A stretch of 11,108 bases of DNA, from NCBI GenBank assembly GCA_016218905.1, contig JACRCS010000163.1, forward strand, positions 1 through 11,108, read 5' to 3'. The translations under genes were made by a program, and so were the position numbers. The notes under the pieces are model-generated. The model made no database searches, was not told where the DNA came from, and saw only the letters and a program-made list of their open reading frames with translations. Below are positions 1 through 6,816 of the stretch, in pieces. This DNA comes from Deltaproteobacteria bacterium (GTDB lineage: Bacteria; Desulfobacterota_C; Deferrisomatia; Deferrisomatales; JACRMM01). Positions within the stretch are counted from its first letter, which is position 1. Each line of letters starts with the position of its first letter.

Positions 1-1
1 G

Positions 2-361
<360 letters not shown>

Positions 362-369
362 GCGCGAGC

Positions 370-456
370 GGTCAGCTGTCAGCGATCAGCTGTCAGTTTG
401 AAGCGAGGAAAGACGTCTTACGAAGTAGCTGACCGCTGGCAGCTGAGCGCTGACAG
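370..456. repeat. Imperfect palindromic repeat between nifH and nifI1
   Basis: The 112-nt gap between nifH and nifI1 is mostly an inverted repeat. The left arm at 376-396 and the reverse complement of the right arm at 436-456 agree at 19 of 21 positions. The arms continue outward and inward with copies of the same unit: TCAGCTGTCAG occurs twice, at 372-382 and 386-396, and CTGACCG at 429-435 is another partial copy. The spacer of about 39 nt is less GC-rich than the genes. Sequences of this 'TCAGCTGTCAG' style resemble dispersed intergenic REP- or MITE-like palindromes. In RNA it would form a long hairpin that could protect the nifH mRNA 3' end or lower downstream expression. It has no T tract, so it is a poor intrinsic terminator. 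Confidence 0.75.
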
Positions 457-473
457 CCACAAGGAGTAATGTC

Positions 474-812
474 ATGATCATGGTGCGAGCGATCGTCCGA
501 CCCGAGAAGTCCGCCGCCGTTATGCAGGCCCTGCTCGACGCGGGCTACCCGGCGGTGACCAAGATGGACGTGGCCGGCCGCGGCAAGCAGCGGGGCCTGA
601 AGGTGGGCAACGTCACCTACGACGAGCTCCCGAAGGAAATGCTGATGGCGGTCGTGCACGAAAGCGACAAGGACCTTCTCCTCCGGGCCGTGATGGAAGC
701 AGCCCGTACCGGTGAAAAGGGGGCCTTTGGCGACGGCAAGATCTTCGTAAGCCCGGTGAGTGAGGTCTACACCATCTCGAGCGGGGCAATGGAAGCCGGA
801 GACCGGCCATGA
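474..812 (+). CDS. nifI1: PII-family nitrogenase regulator NifI1
   Basis: NifI1 is a GlnB/PII-like protein of 112 residues. In methanogens it works with NifI2 to bind and inhibit nitrogenase when ammonia rises, an effect reversed by 2-oxoglutarate and ATP. The frame opens with MIMVRAIVRPEK, the expected first PII strand. The T-loop region at about residues 36-55 (RGKQRGLKVGNVTYDELPKE) has the NifI1 pattern rather than that of uridylylated GlnB. The C-terminal half carries ARTGEKGAFGDGKIFVSPV and then YTISSG. An AAGGAG ribosome site at 461-466 stands 7 nt before this ATG; the ATG at 469 is out of frame. The stop overlaps the nifI2 start by 4 nt. The gene looks intact. The sequence gives no sign of its own promoter, so transcription from upstream of nifH is likely. 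Confidence 0.95.
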   Translation: MIMVRAIVRPEKSAAVMQALLDAGYPAVTKMDVAGRGKQRGLKVGNVTYDELPKEMLMAVVHESDKDLLLRAVMEAARTGEKGAFGDGKIFVSPVSEVYTISSGAMEAGDRP

Positions 813-1207
813 AGGAGGTGATGGCCGTCATCCGCATGAACAAGATCATTCAGACCAAACTCGCCCTCGCGGACGCCGGTTTCTCGGCCTTGACCGGGGC
901 CAGGGTCATGGGCCGGGGAAGCAGACCAGTGGACTTTGACGTCCAAAGCGCGCTCTTGGACGACGCCGGTCCCCCGCCCGAAGCGCTGGCAAGCCTCGCC
1001 CTGGGTCCTCGGCTCATCGCCAAACGGATGCTCAGCCTGGTGGTGCCCGACGAGGCCGTAGCCTCGGTGGTGAAGACGCTGATCGCAGTCAACCAGACCG
1101 GCAACCCCGGCGACGGGAAGATCTTCGTGCTCCCCCTCGACGACGCGGCGCGGGTCAGGACCGGGGAAACCGGGGGAAAGGCGATCGACGAGATGACGGG
1201 GCGGTGA
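809..1207 (+). CDS. nifI2: PII-family nitrogenase regulator NifI2
   Basis: NifI2 is the partner of NifI1 in the ammonia switch-off complex. The 132-residue product begins MKEVMAVIRMNK, matching the family start (MKEIIAIIRPNK-like) except that Met replaces the usual Pro. A long T-loop region spans about residues 38-70, then comes RMLSLVVPDEAV, the NQTGNPGDGKIFVLP segment that corresponds to the PII nucleotide-binding strand, and a DDAARVRTGETG tail. ATGA at 809-812 overlaps the nifI1 stop, so translation is probably coupled. The ATG at 821 also has AAGGAGG nearby but would remove the first PII strand. Immediately downstream the nifD reading frame is destroyed, so this regulator has no target encoded beside it. 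Its last 30 codons have a close relative at 6654-6743. Confidence 0.93.
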   Translation: MKEVMAVIRMNKIIQTKLALADAGFSALTGARVMGRGSRPVDFDVQSALLDDAGPPPEALASLALGPRLIAKRMLSLVVPDEAVASVVKTLIAVNQTGNPGDGKIFVLPLDDAARVRTGETGGKAIDEMTGR

Positions 1208-1244
1208 CGGAGAGCCGAGCGACCGGCGAGAGGAGGACGGAGTC

Positions 1245-1438
1245 ATGAAGAAGCCCCAGTAGCCGGCGAGATCTGGATCATCCGGGAGTACTTTCGGCGC
1301 ATGGGGATTGAGGTCGTGGCCACGATCACCGGCGACGGCCGGGTGGGCGACCTGCAGCGGTGCCACGGCGCAGCCTTGAACGTCGTCCAGTGCTCCGGTG
1401 CGACCCAGGACCTGGCGACCATGATGGAGGAGCGCTAC
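1245..1438 (+). pseudogene. nifD: nifD remnant: start codons plus internal fragment with the cofactor-ligand cysteine
   Basis: A good ribosome site (AGGAGG, 1231-1236) precedes ATG 1245, which reads Met-Lys-Lys-Pro-Gln and then stops at 1260-1262. This is where nifD should begin. In another frame, from 1262, the text becomes internal NifD: GEIWIIREYFRRMG, then GDGRVGDL, LNVVQCSGAT and MMEERY. The Cys codon at 1391-1393 sits where NifD has its FeMo-cofactor ligand (Cys275 in Azotobacter vinelandii numbering, aligned by eye). Roughly the first 200 or more codons are therefore missing at a junction near 1258-1262. Homology ends at about 1438, where the neighbouring nifD piece runs in the opposite direction. 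The fragment cannot make a nitrogenase subunit. NifE is a homologous alternative, but the position after nifI2 and the residue pattern favour NifD. Confidence 0.82.
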
Positions 1439-1545
1439 GTCCATGCCCAGGAGCCGAAACGCCTTCACGAGGGAGAATGCCTTGAAGGCGCCTCCGACGT
1501 AGATGGCGGCCTTCTTGCCGAGCAGGGTCTTTCGGCACTCTTGCC
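1436..1545 (-). pseudogene. nifD: nifD remnant, inverted internal fragment
   Basis: Read on the minus strand from about 1545 down to 1436, the sequence encodes RKTLLGKKAAIYVGGAFK followed by AFSLVKAFRLLGMDV. This is a conserved block that in anaerobe-type NifD lies some 50 codons after the MMEERY block of the forward piece. No start codon or complete domain is present. It joins the forward remnant head-to-head at a palindromic ACGT (1437-1440), so the junction has inverted microhomology and the 50 or so codons that belong between them are missing. Its other edge, near 1541-1550, runs into a forward-strand reading frame with signal-peptide character. Identification rests on recognisable residues and on the adjacent forward nifD piece. 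Confidence 0.78.
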
Positions 1546-1650
1546 GCCGCAGCGTTCGCGCCCATCCTGTCGGGGCCCGTGCTGGTCCACGCCGAGGAGG
1601 CCACCGCTCCGGCGGCCGAGGCGGCCCCGGCAGCCGCGCCGGCTCAGTAG
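1534..1650 (+). pseudogene. Possible signal-peptide fragment (Amt-like?), no start codon
   Basis: In this frame the translation is GTLAAAAFAPILSGPVLVHA, then EEATAPAAEAAP, ending AAAPAQ and a TAG at 1648-1650. A hydrophobic stretch, an Ala-containing VHA cleavage-like site and an Ala/Pro/Glu linker look like the start of an exported protein. Bacterial ammonium transporters often begin this way, and amt is a common neighbour of nif and PII genes. The frame has no start codon, overlaps the inverted nifD piece at its left end, and stops before any transporter sequence. It could instead be a chance reading of GC-rich DNA. The Amt link is only a suggestion. Confidence 0.3.
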
Positions 1651-1679
1651 CGCCGGTCCTTCAGACGTCGTCTCTCAGA

Positions 1680-1701
1680 GGGGAGGGCTTCGGCCCTCCT
1701 C
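1680..1701 (+). terminator. UUCG-loop hairpin with downstream C-rich tract
   Basis: GGAGGGC and GCCCTCC form a perfect 7-bp stem around a C(TTCG)G tetraloop, extended by a G-T and a G-C pair. No T run follows, so simple intrinsic termination is uncertain. The next ~100 nt (1701-1800) contain 53 C and 15 G by hand count, which is the composition of a Rho-utilisation region. Together they could end transcription from the nif side before the efflux operon. Confidence 0.5.
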
Positions 1702-1945
1702 CCTCCTCCCTACCGTCGAGGACCCCCCCTCCTTCGTCCTACCCCTTGCCCGCCCTCACGCGCTTCACAGTCGCCCTCCTTTCTCTCGCTTCGACGCTCG
1801 CTCCTCAGGCCCCTGCGATGGGCGTGGCGCGCTCGAGGACCGTCTGCAGTCCTGCCACGGATCGCGCAGGGCGCCCGACACCCTCATCCCAGGCGTCTGC
1901 GCGGTCTGCGGCGGCGACGCGACGACCCTCCTTCCCGTGGGGTTG

Positions 1946-1973
1946 TTGCCGTTGACCGGCGACGACGTACACT
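1946..1973 (+). promoter_or_regulatory. Weak sigma70-like promoter candidate for the efflux operon
   Basis: TTGCCG (1946-1951) and TACACT (1968-1973) are separated by 16 nt and lie about 30 nt before the adaptor start. Both boxes are imperfect, and such matches arise by chance. The position after a terminator-like region and before a new operon is the main support. Confidence 0.25.
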
Positions 1974-2003
1974 GCTGCGGCATCCAGCAATGGGGTCCCC
2001 AGC

Positions 2004-3230
2004 ATGGCAGGAACAGACACCGTCAGGAGGATGGCCGCCGCCGCGGCCGCTGCGTTCGTCCTGAGCTGCGGACCCGAGGGTCCGGCGCCGGGGGGAGCGC
2101 CGGGCGCTCAGGACAGGGCGCCCCGCGCCGTGCGCGTGGTCGAGGCCGAGGAGTCGCGGCTTCCACGGTCCCTCACGGCCACCGGCACGCTCGCCGCCGC
2201 GGAGGAGGTCGTTGCCGCCTTCAAGGTCGCCGGCAGGGTGGCCGAGATCGGGGTCGACCTGGGCAGTACGGTGAGGAAGGGACAGTTTCTCGCGCGCCTC
2301 GACGATGCCGACTTCGCCCATCGGGTCGAACAGGCCGAGGCGGCGCTGCGGCAGGCGAGGGTTCGCCTGGGGCTCCCGGAGGGACGGGGGAACGATCACG
2401 TAGACCCGGAGAAGACCGCGCTCGTCCAAGAGGCGAGGGCGGTGCTCGAGGAGGCGCGCCTGAACCGGGACCGTCTGGCTCGGCTCGTGGAGAAGGACTT
2501 CGTCACCCGGGCGGATCTCGACGCGGCCGTGGCCCGGCTTCTCGTGGCAGAGGCTCGACACGTGTCGGCCGTCGAGGAGATCCGAGTCCGGCAGGCGCTG
2601 CTCGTCGAGCGGCGCGCCGAGCTCTCCCTGGCCCGCCAACAACTCGCCGACACCGTGCTCGTGGCGCCCCTTGCCGCGGCTGTGCGCGCGCGCCGGGCCT
2701 CGGTGGGCGAGTTCCTGGCGGCCGGCGCGCCCGTGGTGGACCTCGTCCAGATCCACCCTCTGCGGCTGAGGATCTCGATTCCGGAGAAGGATGCCGCGGC
2801 GCTCCGGGTCGGGCAGCCGGTGCGGGTCCGCGTGGAGGGGGAGGCAGCGCAACAGACGGGGCACGTGGTCCGCCTGAGCCCGGCGTTCCAGGAGGACAGT
2901 CGCACGCTCGCCCTGGAGGCCGAGGTGCCCAACCCGCAGGGCCGTCTCCGGCCCGGTTCGTTTGCGCGGGCCGAGATCGTGGTCGAAGCCGAACGCCCGG
3001 TCGTCCTGGTCCCGGCGTCGGCCGTCGTGAACTTCGCGGGCATCGAAAAGGTCCTCGCCGTCCGCGAAGGCCGAGCCGTGGAGCGACCGGTCCGCAGCGG
3101 GCGGCGCGTGAACGGTCGGGTGGAGATCGTCGAGGGACTCGCCGCGGGCGAGCCGATCGTGGCCGAGCCCGGCAACCTCGTCGGGGGGCAGCCCGTCACT
3201 CTTCTCACGCCCTCGGCGCCTGCACGGTAG
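2004..3230 (+). CDS. RND efflux periplasmic adaptor (membrane fusion protein), lipoprotein type
   Basis: This 408-residue protein belongs to the AcrA/MexA/MdtA-like adaptors that link an inner-membrane RND pump to an outer-membrane channel. It starts with an Arg-containing n-region, a run of Ala and VLSC at residues 19-22, so Cys22 is a likely lipidation site. The first lipoyl half is near residues 75-102 (GRVAEIGVDLGSTVRKGQFL). A coiled-coil hairpin follows at about 103-217, rich in Ala, Glu, Arg and Leu. The second lipoyl half comes next (VLVAPLAAAVRARRASVGEF), then a beta-barrel at about 253-280 (LRLRISIPEKDAAALRVGQP) and a membrane-proximal domain from VLVPASAVVNF. ATG 2004 was chosen because it keeps the basic n-region; ATG 2031, in the same frame, is possible but leaves no positive charge. 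The stop is 3 nt before the pump start. The substrate cannot be told from the sequence. Confidence 0.92.
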   Translation: MAGTDTVRRMAAAAAAAFVLSCGPEGPAPGGAPGAQDRAPRAVRVVEAEESRLPRSLTATGTLAAAEEVVAAFKVAGRVAEIGVDLGSTVRKGQFLARLDDADFAHRVEQAEAALRQARVRLGLPEGRGNDHVDPEKTALVQEARAVLEEARLNRDRLARLVEKDFVTRADLDAAVARLLVAEARHVSAVEEIRVRQALLVERRAELSLARQQLADTVLVAPLAAAVRARRASVGEFLAAGAPVVDLVQIHPLRLRISIPEKDAAALRVGQPVRVRVEGEAAQQTGHVVRLSPAFQEDSRTLALEAEVPNPQGRLRPGSFARAEIVVEAERPVVLVPASAVVNFAGIEKVLAVREGRAVERPVRSGRRVNGRVEIVEGLAAGEPIVAEPGNLVGGQPVTLLTPSAPAR

Positions 3231-3233
3231 CCG

Positions 3234-6200
3234 GTGCAGAAGCTCGCCGAAGTCTGCATCCGCCGCCCGGTCTTTGCGGCCATGCTCATCGTCTCCCTGG
3301 TCGTGGTTGGGGCTGCGAGCTACCTTCGCCTCGGCGTCGATCGATTCCCCTCCGTCGACCTCCCGACGGTCTCGATCCGCACGCAGTTGCCGGGCGCCTC
3401 CACCGAAGAGGTGGAGACCGAGGTGTCCAAACGGATCGAGGAGGCGGTCAACACGGTGGAGGGGATCGACGAGCTCCGTTCGATCTCCGGGCCGGGCACC
3501 TCAGTCGTCATCGTCACCTTCAACCTCGACCGGAACATAGACACGGCGGCCCAGGACGTCCGAGACCGCGTGGCCAGCGTTGTCCGTGAACTGCCGGACG
3601 ACGCGAGTCCTCCCCTCATCGCTAAATTCGACAACGACGCCCAGCCGGTCCTGACGATCGCCCTGTCCGGCGAGCGCTCCCTTCGGGAGCTCACCGAGTT
3701 GGCCGACAAGGTCGCCAAGGTCCGCCTCGAGCGGTCGGCCGGCGTGGGCGAGGTGCGCATCGTCGGCGGGCTGGAGCGCGCGGTGAACGTTTGGGTGGAG
3801 GCGGACCGCCTGGCCGCCTACCGACTCCCGATCACCGCCGTACGCGACGCCCTGGTGAGGCAGAACGCCGACGCGCCCGGCGGCAACGTGACGCACGGCG
3901 CCCGGGAGGAGACGGTGCGCACGGTCGGCCGCGTGGCCGATCCCCGCGACTTCGACGACCTGGTGGTCGCCACCGTCGGCGGTGTGCCCGTTCGCGTGCG
4001 AGACCTCGGCCGGGTGGAAGACGGGACCAAGGAGCAGCGGTCCACGGCGCGCCTGAACGGGGTGCCCACCGTGGTCCTCGAGGTGCGGCGGCAGTCGGGG
4101 GCCAACACCGTCGCCGTGGTCGAGGGCGCCAAGGCCAGCCTGGCCGAGTTGGCTGAGGACCTCCCCGCGGGGGTCGACGTCACGGTCATCCAAGACCAGT
4201 CCCGCTACATCTACGCCGCCCTGCACGAGATCAACGTGCACCTCGTGGCCGGGAGCATCCTGGCTTCCCTGGTCGTTCTGGTGTTCATGCGCAGCTGGCG
4301 CTCCACCGCCATTGCCGCCGTCGCCATTCCGGCGTCGGTGGTGTCGACCTTCGGCATGATGGCGGCGCTCGGTTTCACGCTCAACAGCGTGACCATGCTC
4401 GCCCTGGTCCTGATGGTGGGCGTGGTGATCGACGACGCCATCGTCGTCTTGGAGAACATCTTTCGGTTCATCGAGGAAAAGGGGATGCGGCCCTTCGAGG
4501 CCGCGCGGGCCGCCACGGCCGACATCGGACTGGCCGTCATGGCGACGACCTTCTCGCTCGTGGTGATCTTCATCCCGGTGTCGTTCATGTCGAGCATCTC
4601 AGGCCGCTTCCTCTACCAGTTCGGCATCACGTCGGCCGTGGCCGTGCTCGTGAGCCTCCTCGTCTCCTTCACCTTGACCCCCATGATGAGCGCGCGGCTC
4701 CTGAGGGCCGGCACCGGTCAACCCTCGGATTCGGCGCCTCGCTCCCGCGGCGGGCTCTACGGACGGCTCGACGCGGGCTACGGCCGGGCGCTCGCTTTCT
4801 CGCTCCGCCACCGGGCGCTGGTCGCGGCCCTGGCGCTCGGGGTCATCCTGTCGGCGGTGCCCCTGTATGGGCTGATTCGGCTGGACTATCTGCCCGCGAA
4901 CGTGGACGAGGGGGAATTCAACGTCACGGTCAGCGCCCGCCAAGGCACGAGCCTCGCCAGCATGGACGAGATCCTGCGCGCTGTGGAGGAGGAACTCCGC
5001 GCCGTCCCGGGAGTGCGGCTCGTCCTCGCCTCGGCGGGGGGCGGGTTCATCGGCGGGGTGAACGAGGGGCGCGCTTACGTGCGGCTCGCTCCGCACGGCG
5101 AGCGCGTCTTCTCGGTGTCGCGGCTCGCGCGCAGCCTCGCGGCCGGCGATCCCCTGGCCGCGTGGCGGGGAAACCTCTCTCAGCGCGACGTGATGCAGGA
5201 GGTGCGCCGTCGCCTCCGCGAGTACCCCGACCTGCGCACGGCGGTGCGAAACCTGACCGGCTTCAACATCGGGGGCGGGGGCTTCGAGGTCGACTTCGTC
5301 CTTCGGGGGCCGAGCCTGGAGGGGCTTGCGCGCTATGCAGAGCAGTTGAGGGACCGCTCCGAGTCCCTCGGCCTCCTCGACGCCGACACGACGCTGCGGC
5401 TCGACAAGCCCGAGGTGCGCGTCCGGGTCGATCGGGCCCGGGCCGACGACTTGGGCGTCGACCCCGAGGGGGTCGGGGCGGCGGTGCGACTCCTCGTCGG
5501 CGGGGACGACGAGGTCTCGCGTTTTCGCGACCCGCTCGTCAACGAGGACTACGACGTGGGGCTTCGACTGCGACAGGAGGATCGGCGCGACCCCGAGGCG
5601 ATCGGGCGGCTGCAGGTGTCGCGGGAGGGGGGAGGCCTCGTGCGCCTCGACAGCGTGGCGCAGATCGAGCGCGTCCTGAGCGCCTCGCGCATCGACCGCT
5701 TGGACCGGCAGCGAGAGGTGCGGCTGAGGGCGTCCGTCGCCCCCGGTTTCGCGCTCGCAGACCGGATGGAGGCGCTCCAGGTCGCCGTGGCCGGGATGAA
5801 CCTACCCTCCGGCTACACGACCCGCGTGTCGGGCCGAGGGCGGGAGCTCGAGCGCACGTTCGACGAGTTCGTCTGGGCCTTTGCCCTGTCCATCGCCTTC
5901 ATGTACATGATCCTCGCCTCCCAGTTCGAGAATCTGGTTCACCCCTTCACGATCCTCCTCTCGTTGCCGCTGACCGTGCCCTTCGCGCTCCTCTCCCTCT
6001 GGCTCACCGGTCAGACGCTCAACCTTTACTCGGCGCTCGGGATCCTCGTGCTCTTCGGCGTCGTGAAGAAGAACGCCATCCTGCAGATCGACCACATGAA
6101 CAGTCTGCGGGCCGCCGGCCTGGAGCGGACGGCGGCCATCCTCCAGGGAAACCGCGACCGCCTCCGGCCCATCCTCATGACGACGCTCACCTTCGTGGCC

Positions 6201-6509
6201 GGCATGGTGCCGCTGGCCGTCGGCACCGGCCCGGGGGCCGAGGAGCGTCGGGTCATCGCGGTCGTGGTGATCGGAGGCCAGTCCCTCTCGCTTCTGCTTA
6301 CGCTGCTGGCCACGCCGGTCTTCTACTCGCTCTTCGACGACCTGGGCCACGCCTTCCGGCGCCGCGGCAGCGTTGTCGGCTCCGACCCAGCCGCCAACGC
6401 TCGCGGCGGAGAGGGCACAGACGGCCGAAGCGGAGGGTCGCGAATCGCCGCACGAGGGTGTGTCCTGCGACGGCGGTTGGTTGAGCTCATGCGCAGTCGA
6501 GGCCCCTGA
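3234..6509 (+). CDS. RND efflux pump, HAE1 (AcrB-like) family inner-membrane subunit
   Basis: This proton-driven drug/solute exporter of the AcrB/MdtB superfamily has 1091 residues, against about 1030-1050 for typical members. It begins at GTG 3234 with CIRRPVFAAMLIVSLVVVG, the usual first helix. Helix-4 proton-relay residues are present as GVVIDDAIVVLENI (Asp400-Asp401), and the partner Lys lies in GVVKKNAIL (Lys945/946). Two large periplasmic loops separate the helix bundles, as expected for a full-length HAE1 pump, and the last helix ends near FYSLFDDLGHAFRR. The final ~48 residues are a Gly/Arg/Ser-rich tail that looks like read-through rather than conserved protein. It is probably translated with the adaptor gene from one mRNA. 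No TolC-like channel gene follows; a shared channel encoded elsewhere would be needed. The substrate is unknown. Confidence 0.94.
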   Translation: MQKLAEVCIRRPVFAAMLIVSLVVVGAASYLRLGVDRFPSVDLPTVSIRTQLPGASTEEVETEVSKRIEEAVNTVEGIDELRSISGPGTSVVIVTFNLDRNIDTAAQDVRDRVASVVRELPDDASPPLIAKFDNDAQPVLTIALSGERSLRELTELADKVAKVRLERSAGVGEVRIVGGLERAVNVWVEADRLAAYRLPITAVRDALVRQNADAPGGNVTHGAREETVRTVGRVADPRDFDDLVVATVGGVPVRVRDLGRVEDGTKEQRSTARLNGVPTVVLEVRRQSGANTVAVVEGAKASLAELAEDLPAGVDVTVIQDQSRYIYAALHEINVHLVAGSILASLVVLVFMRSWRSTAIAAVAIPASVVSTFGMMAALGFTLNSVTMLALVLMVGVVIDDAIVVLENIFRFIEEKGMRPFEAARAATADIGLAVMATTFSLVVIFIPVSFMSSISGRFLYQFGITSAVAVLVSLLVSFTLTPMMSARLLRAGTGQPSDSAPRSRGGLYGRLDAGYGRALAFSLRHRALVAALALGVILSAVPLYGLIRLDYLPANVDEGEFNVTVSARQGTSLASMDEILRAVEEELRAVPGVRLVLASAGGGFIGGVNEGRAYVRLAPHGERVFSVSRLARSLAAGDPLAAWRGNLSQRDVMQEVRRRLREYPDLRTAVRNLTGFNIGGGGFEVDFVLRGPSLEGLARYAEQLRDRSESLGLLDADTTLRLDKPEVRVRVDRARADDLGVDPEGVGAAVRLLVGGDDEVSRFRDPLVNEDYDVGLRLRQEDRRDPEAIGRLQVSREGGGLVRLDSVAQIERVLSASRIDRLDRQREVRLRASVAPGFALADRMEALQVAVAGMNLPSGYTTRVSGRGRELERTFDEFVWAFALSIAFMYMILASQFENLVHPFTILLSLPLTVPFALLSLWLTGQTLNLYSALGILVLFGVVKKNAILQIDHMNSLRAAGLERTAAILQGNRDRLRPILMTTLTFVAGMVPLAVGTGPGAEERRVIAVVVIGGQSLSLLLTLLATPVFYSLFDDLGHAFRRRGSVVGSDPAANARGGEGTDGRSGGSRIAARGCVLRRRLVELMRSRGP

Positions 6510-6545
6510 GCCTGCCGGAGCAAGAGCGTCGCCGTCCCAAACCGT

Positions 6546-6743
6546 CCGGAGGAGATGCTGATGGCCGTGGTCGACGAGAGCGACAAGGGGCTTCCGCTCA
6601 AGGCCGTCATGGAGGCCGCCCGGACGGGCGAGAAGGGAGCCTTCGGCTACGGGAAGATCTTCGTGCTCCCCATCGACGATGCGGCACGGGTGCGCACGTC
6701 GGAGACCGGTGCGAAGGCGATCGACGAGATGACCGGGCGGTAG
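6546..6743 (+). pseudogene. nifI: Chimeric nifI1/nifI2 fragment
   Basis: This frame lacks the first PII strand, first helix and T-loop, so it is only about half a NifI protein. Its first part, EEMLMAVVDESDKG through ARTGEKGAFGYGKIFV, matches residues of the NifI1 at 474-812 at 33 of 39 positions. Its last part, from GKIFVLPIDDAARV to KAIDEMTGR, matches the end of NifI2 at 27 of 30. The switch falls at an 11-mer, AAGATCTTCGT, shared by all three copies (738-748, 1118-1128, 6654-6664). GYGK replaces the usual GDGK. GGAGGAG at 6548-6554 lies 6 nt before ATG 6561, so a short peptide of about 60 residues could be made, but without the T-loop it is unlikely to work as a PII sensor. It starts 36 nt after the pump stop and ends before the shared hairpin. 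Confidence 0.85.
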
Positions 6744-6751
6744 GAGGAAGG

Positions 6752-6780
6752 GGCGGCCCGTCCTCGGAGGACGGGCTGCC
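6752..6780. terminator. Strong hairpin between convergent genes
   Basis: GGCGGCCCGTCCT pairs with AGGACGGGCTGCC over 13 bp (one G-T pair) around a 3-nt CGG loop. It lies between the rightward nifI remnant and the leftward res gene, where a bidirectional terminator is expected. There is no T tract on the plus side. The minus-strand transcript is followed by a C/T-rich stretch (CCCCTTCCTCCT), which gives moderate support for ending the restriction operon. Confidence 0.65.
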
Positions 6781-6816
6781 GGGCTCGAGGCTGGAGCGAC
6801 CCACCGTGGACTCGGT

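Larger units (their letters stand above)
1651..2003. other. Gene-free spacer between nif remnants and efflux operon
   Basis: No convincing gene lies here. Open frames on both strands are low-complexity Arg/Pro/Ser translations without recognisable domains. The stretch contains a UUCG-loop hairpin (1680-1701), a C-rich and G-poor tract (about 1693-1800), a weak promoter candidate (1946-1973) and a small palindrome TGGGGTCCCCA at 1991-2001 just before the adaptor start. No regulator gene such as tetR or marR is present in the spacer. Confidence 0.7.

Noticed and set aside
437..451. Sigma54-like TGGCAG...GCT match upstream of nifI1
   Set aside because: The spacing between GG and GC does not fit the -24/-12 pattern, and the match is part of the palindromic repeat.
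1765..1983. Small minus-strand frame in the spacer before the adaptor
   Set aside because: Low-complexity composition, no ribosome site, no recognisable family.
1884..2864. 326-codon open frame on the minus strand
   Set aside because: It is antisense to the adaptor gene, whose frame has lipoyl, coiled-coil and barrel segments.
1301..3589. 762-codon open frame on the plus strand
   Set aside because: After the first ~45 codons of real nifD it is an Arg/Gly/Pro-rich shadow of the adaptor and pump genes, a usual product of high GC.
5162..6484. 440-codon open frame on the plus strand
   Set aside because: It lies wholly inside the pump gene in another frame and has Arg/Pro/Gly-rich composition without domains.
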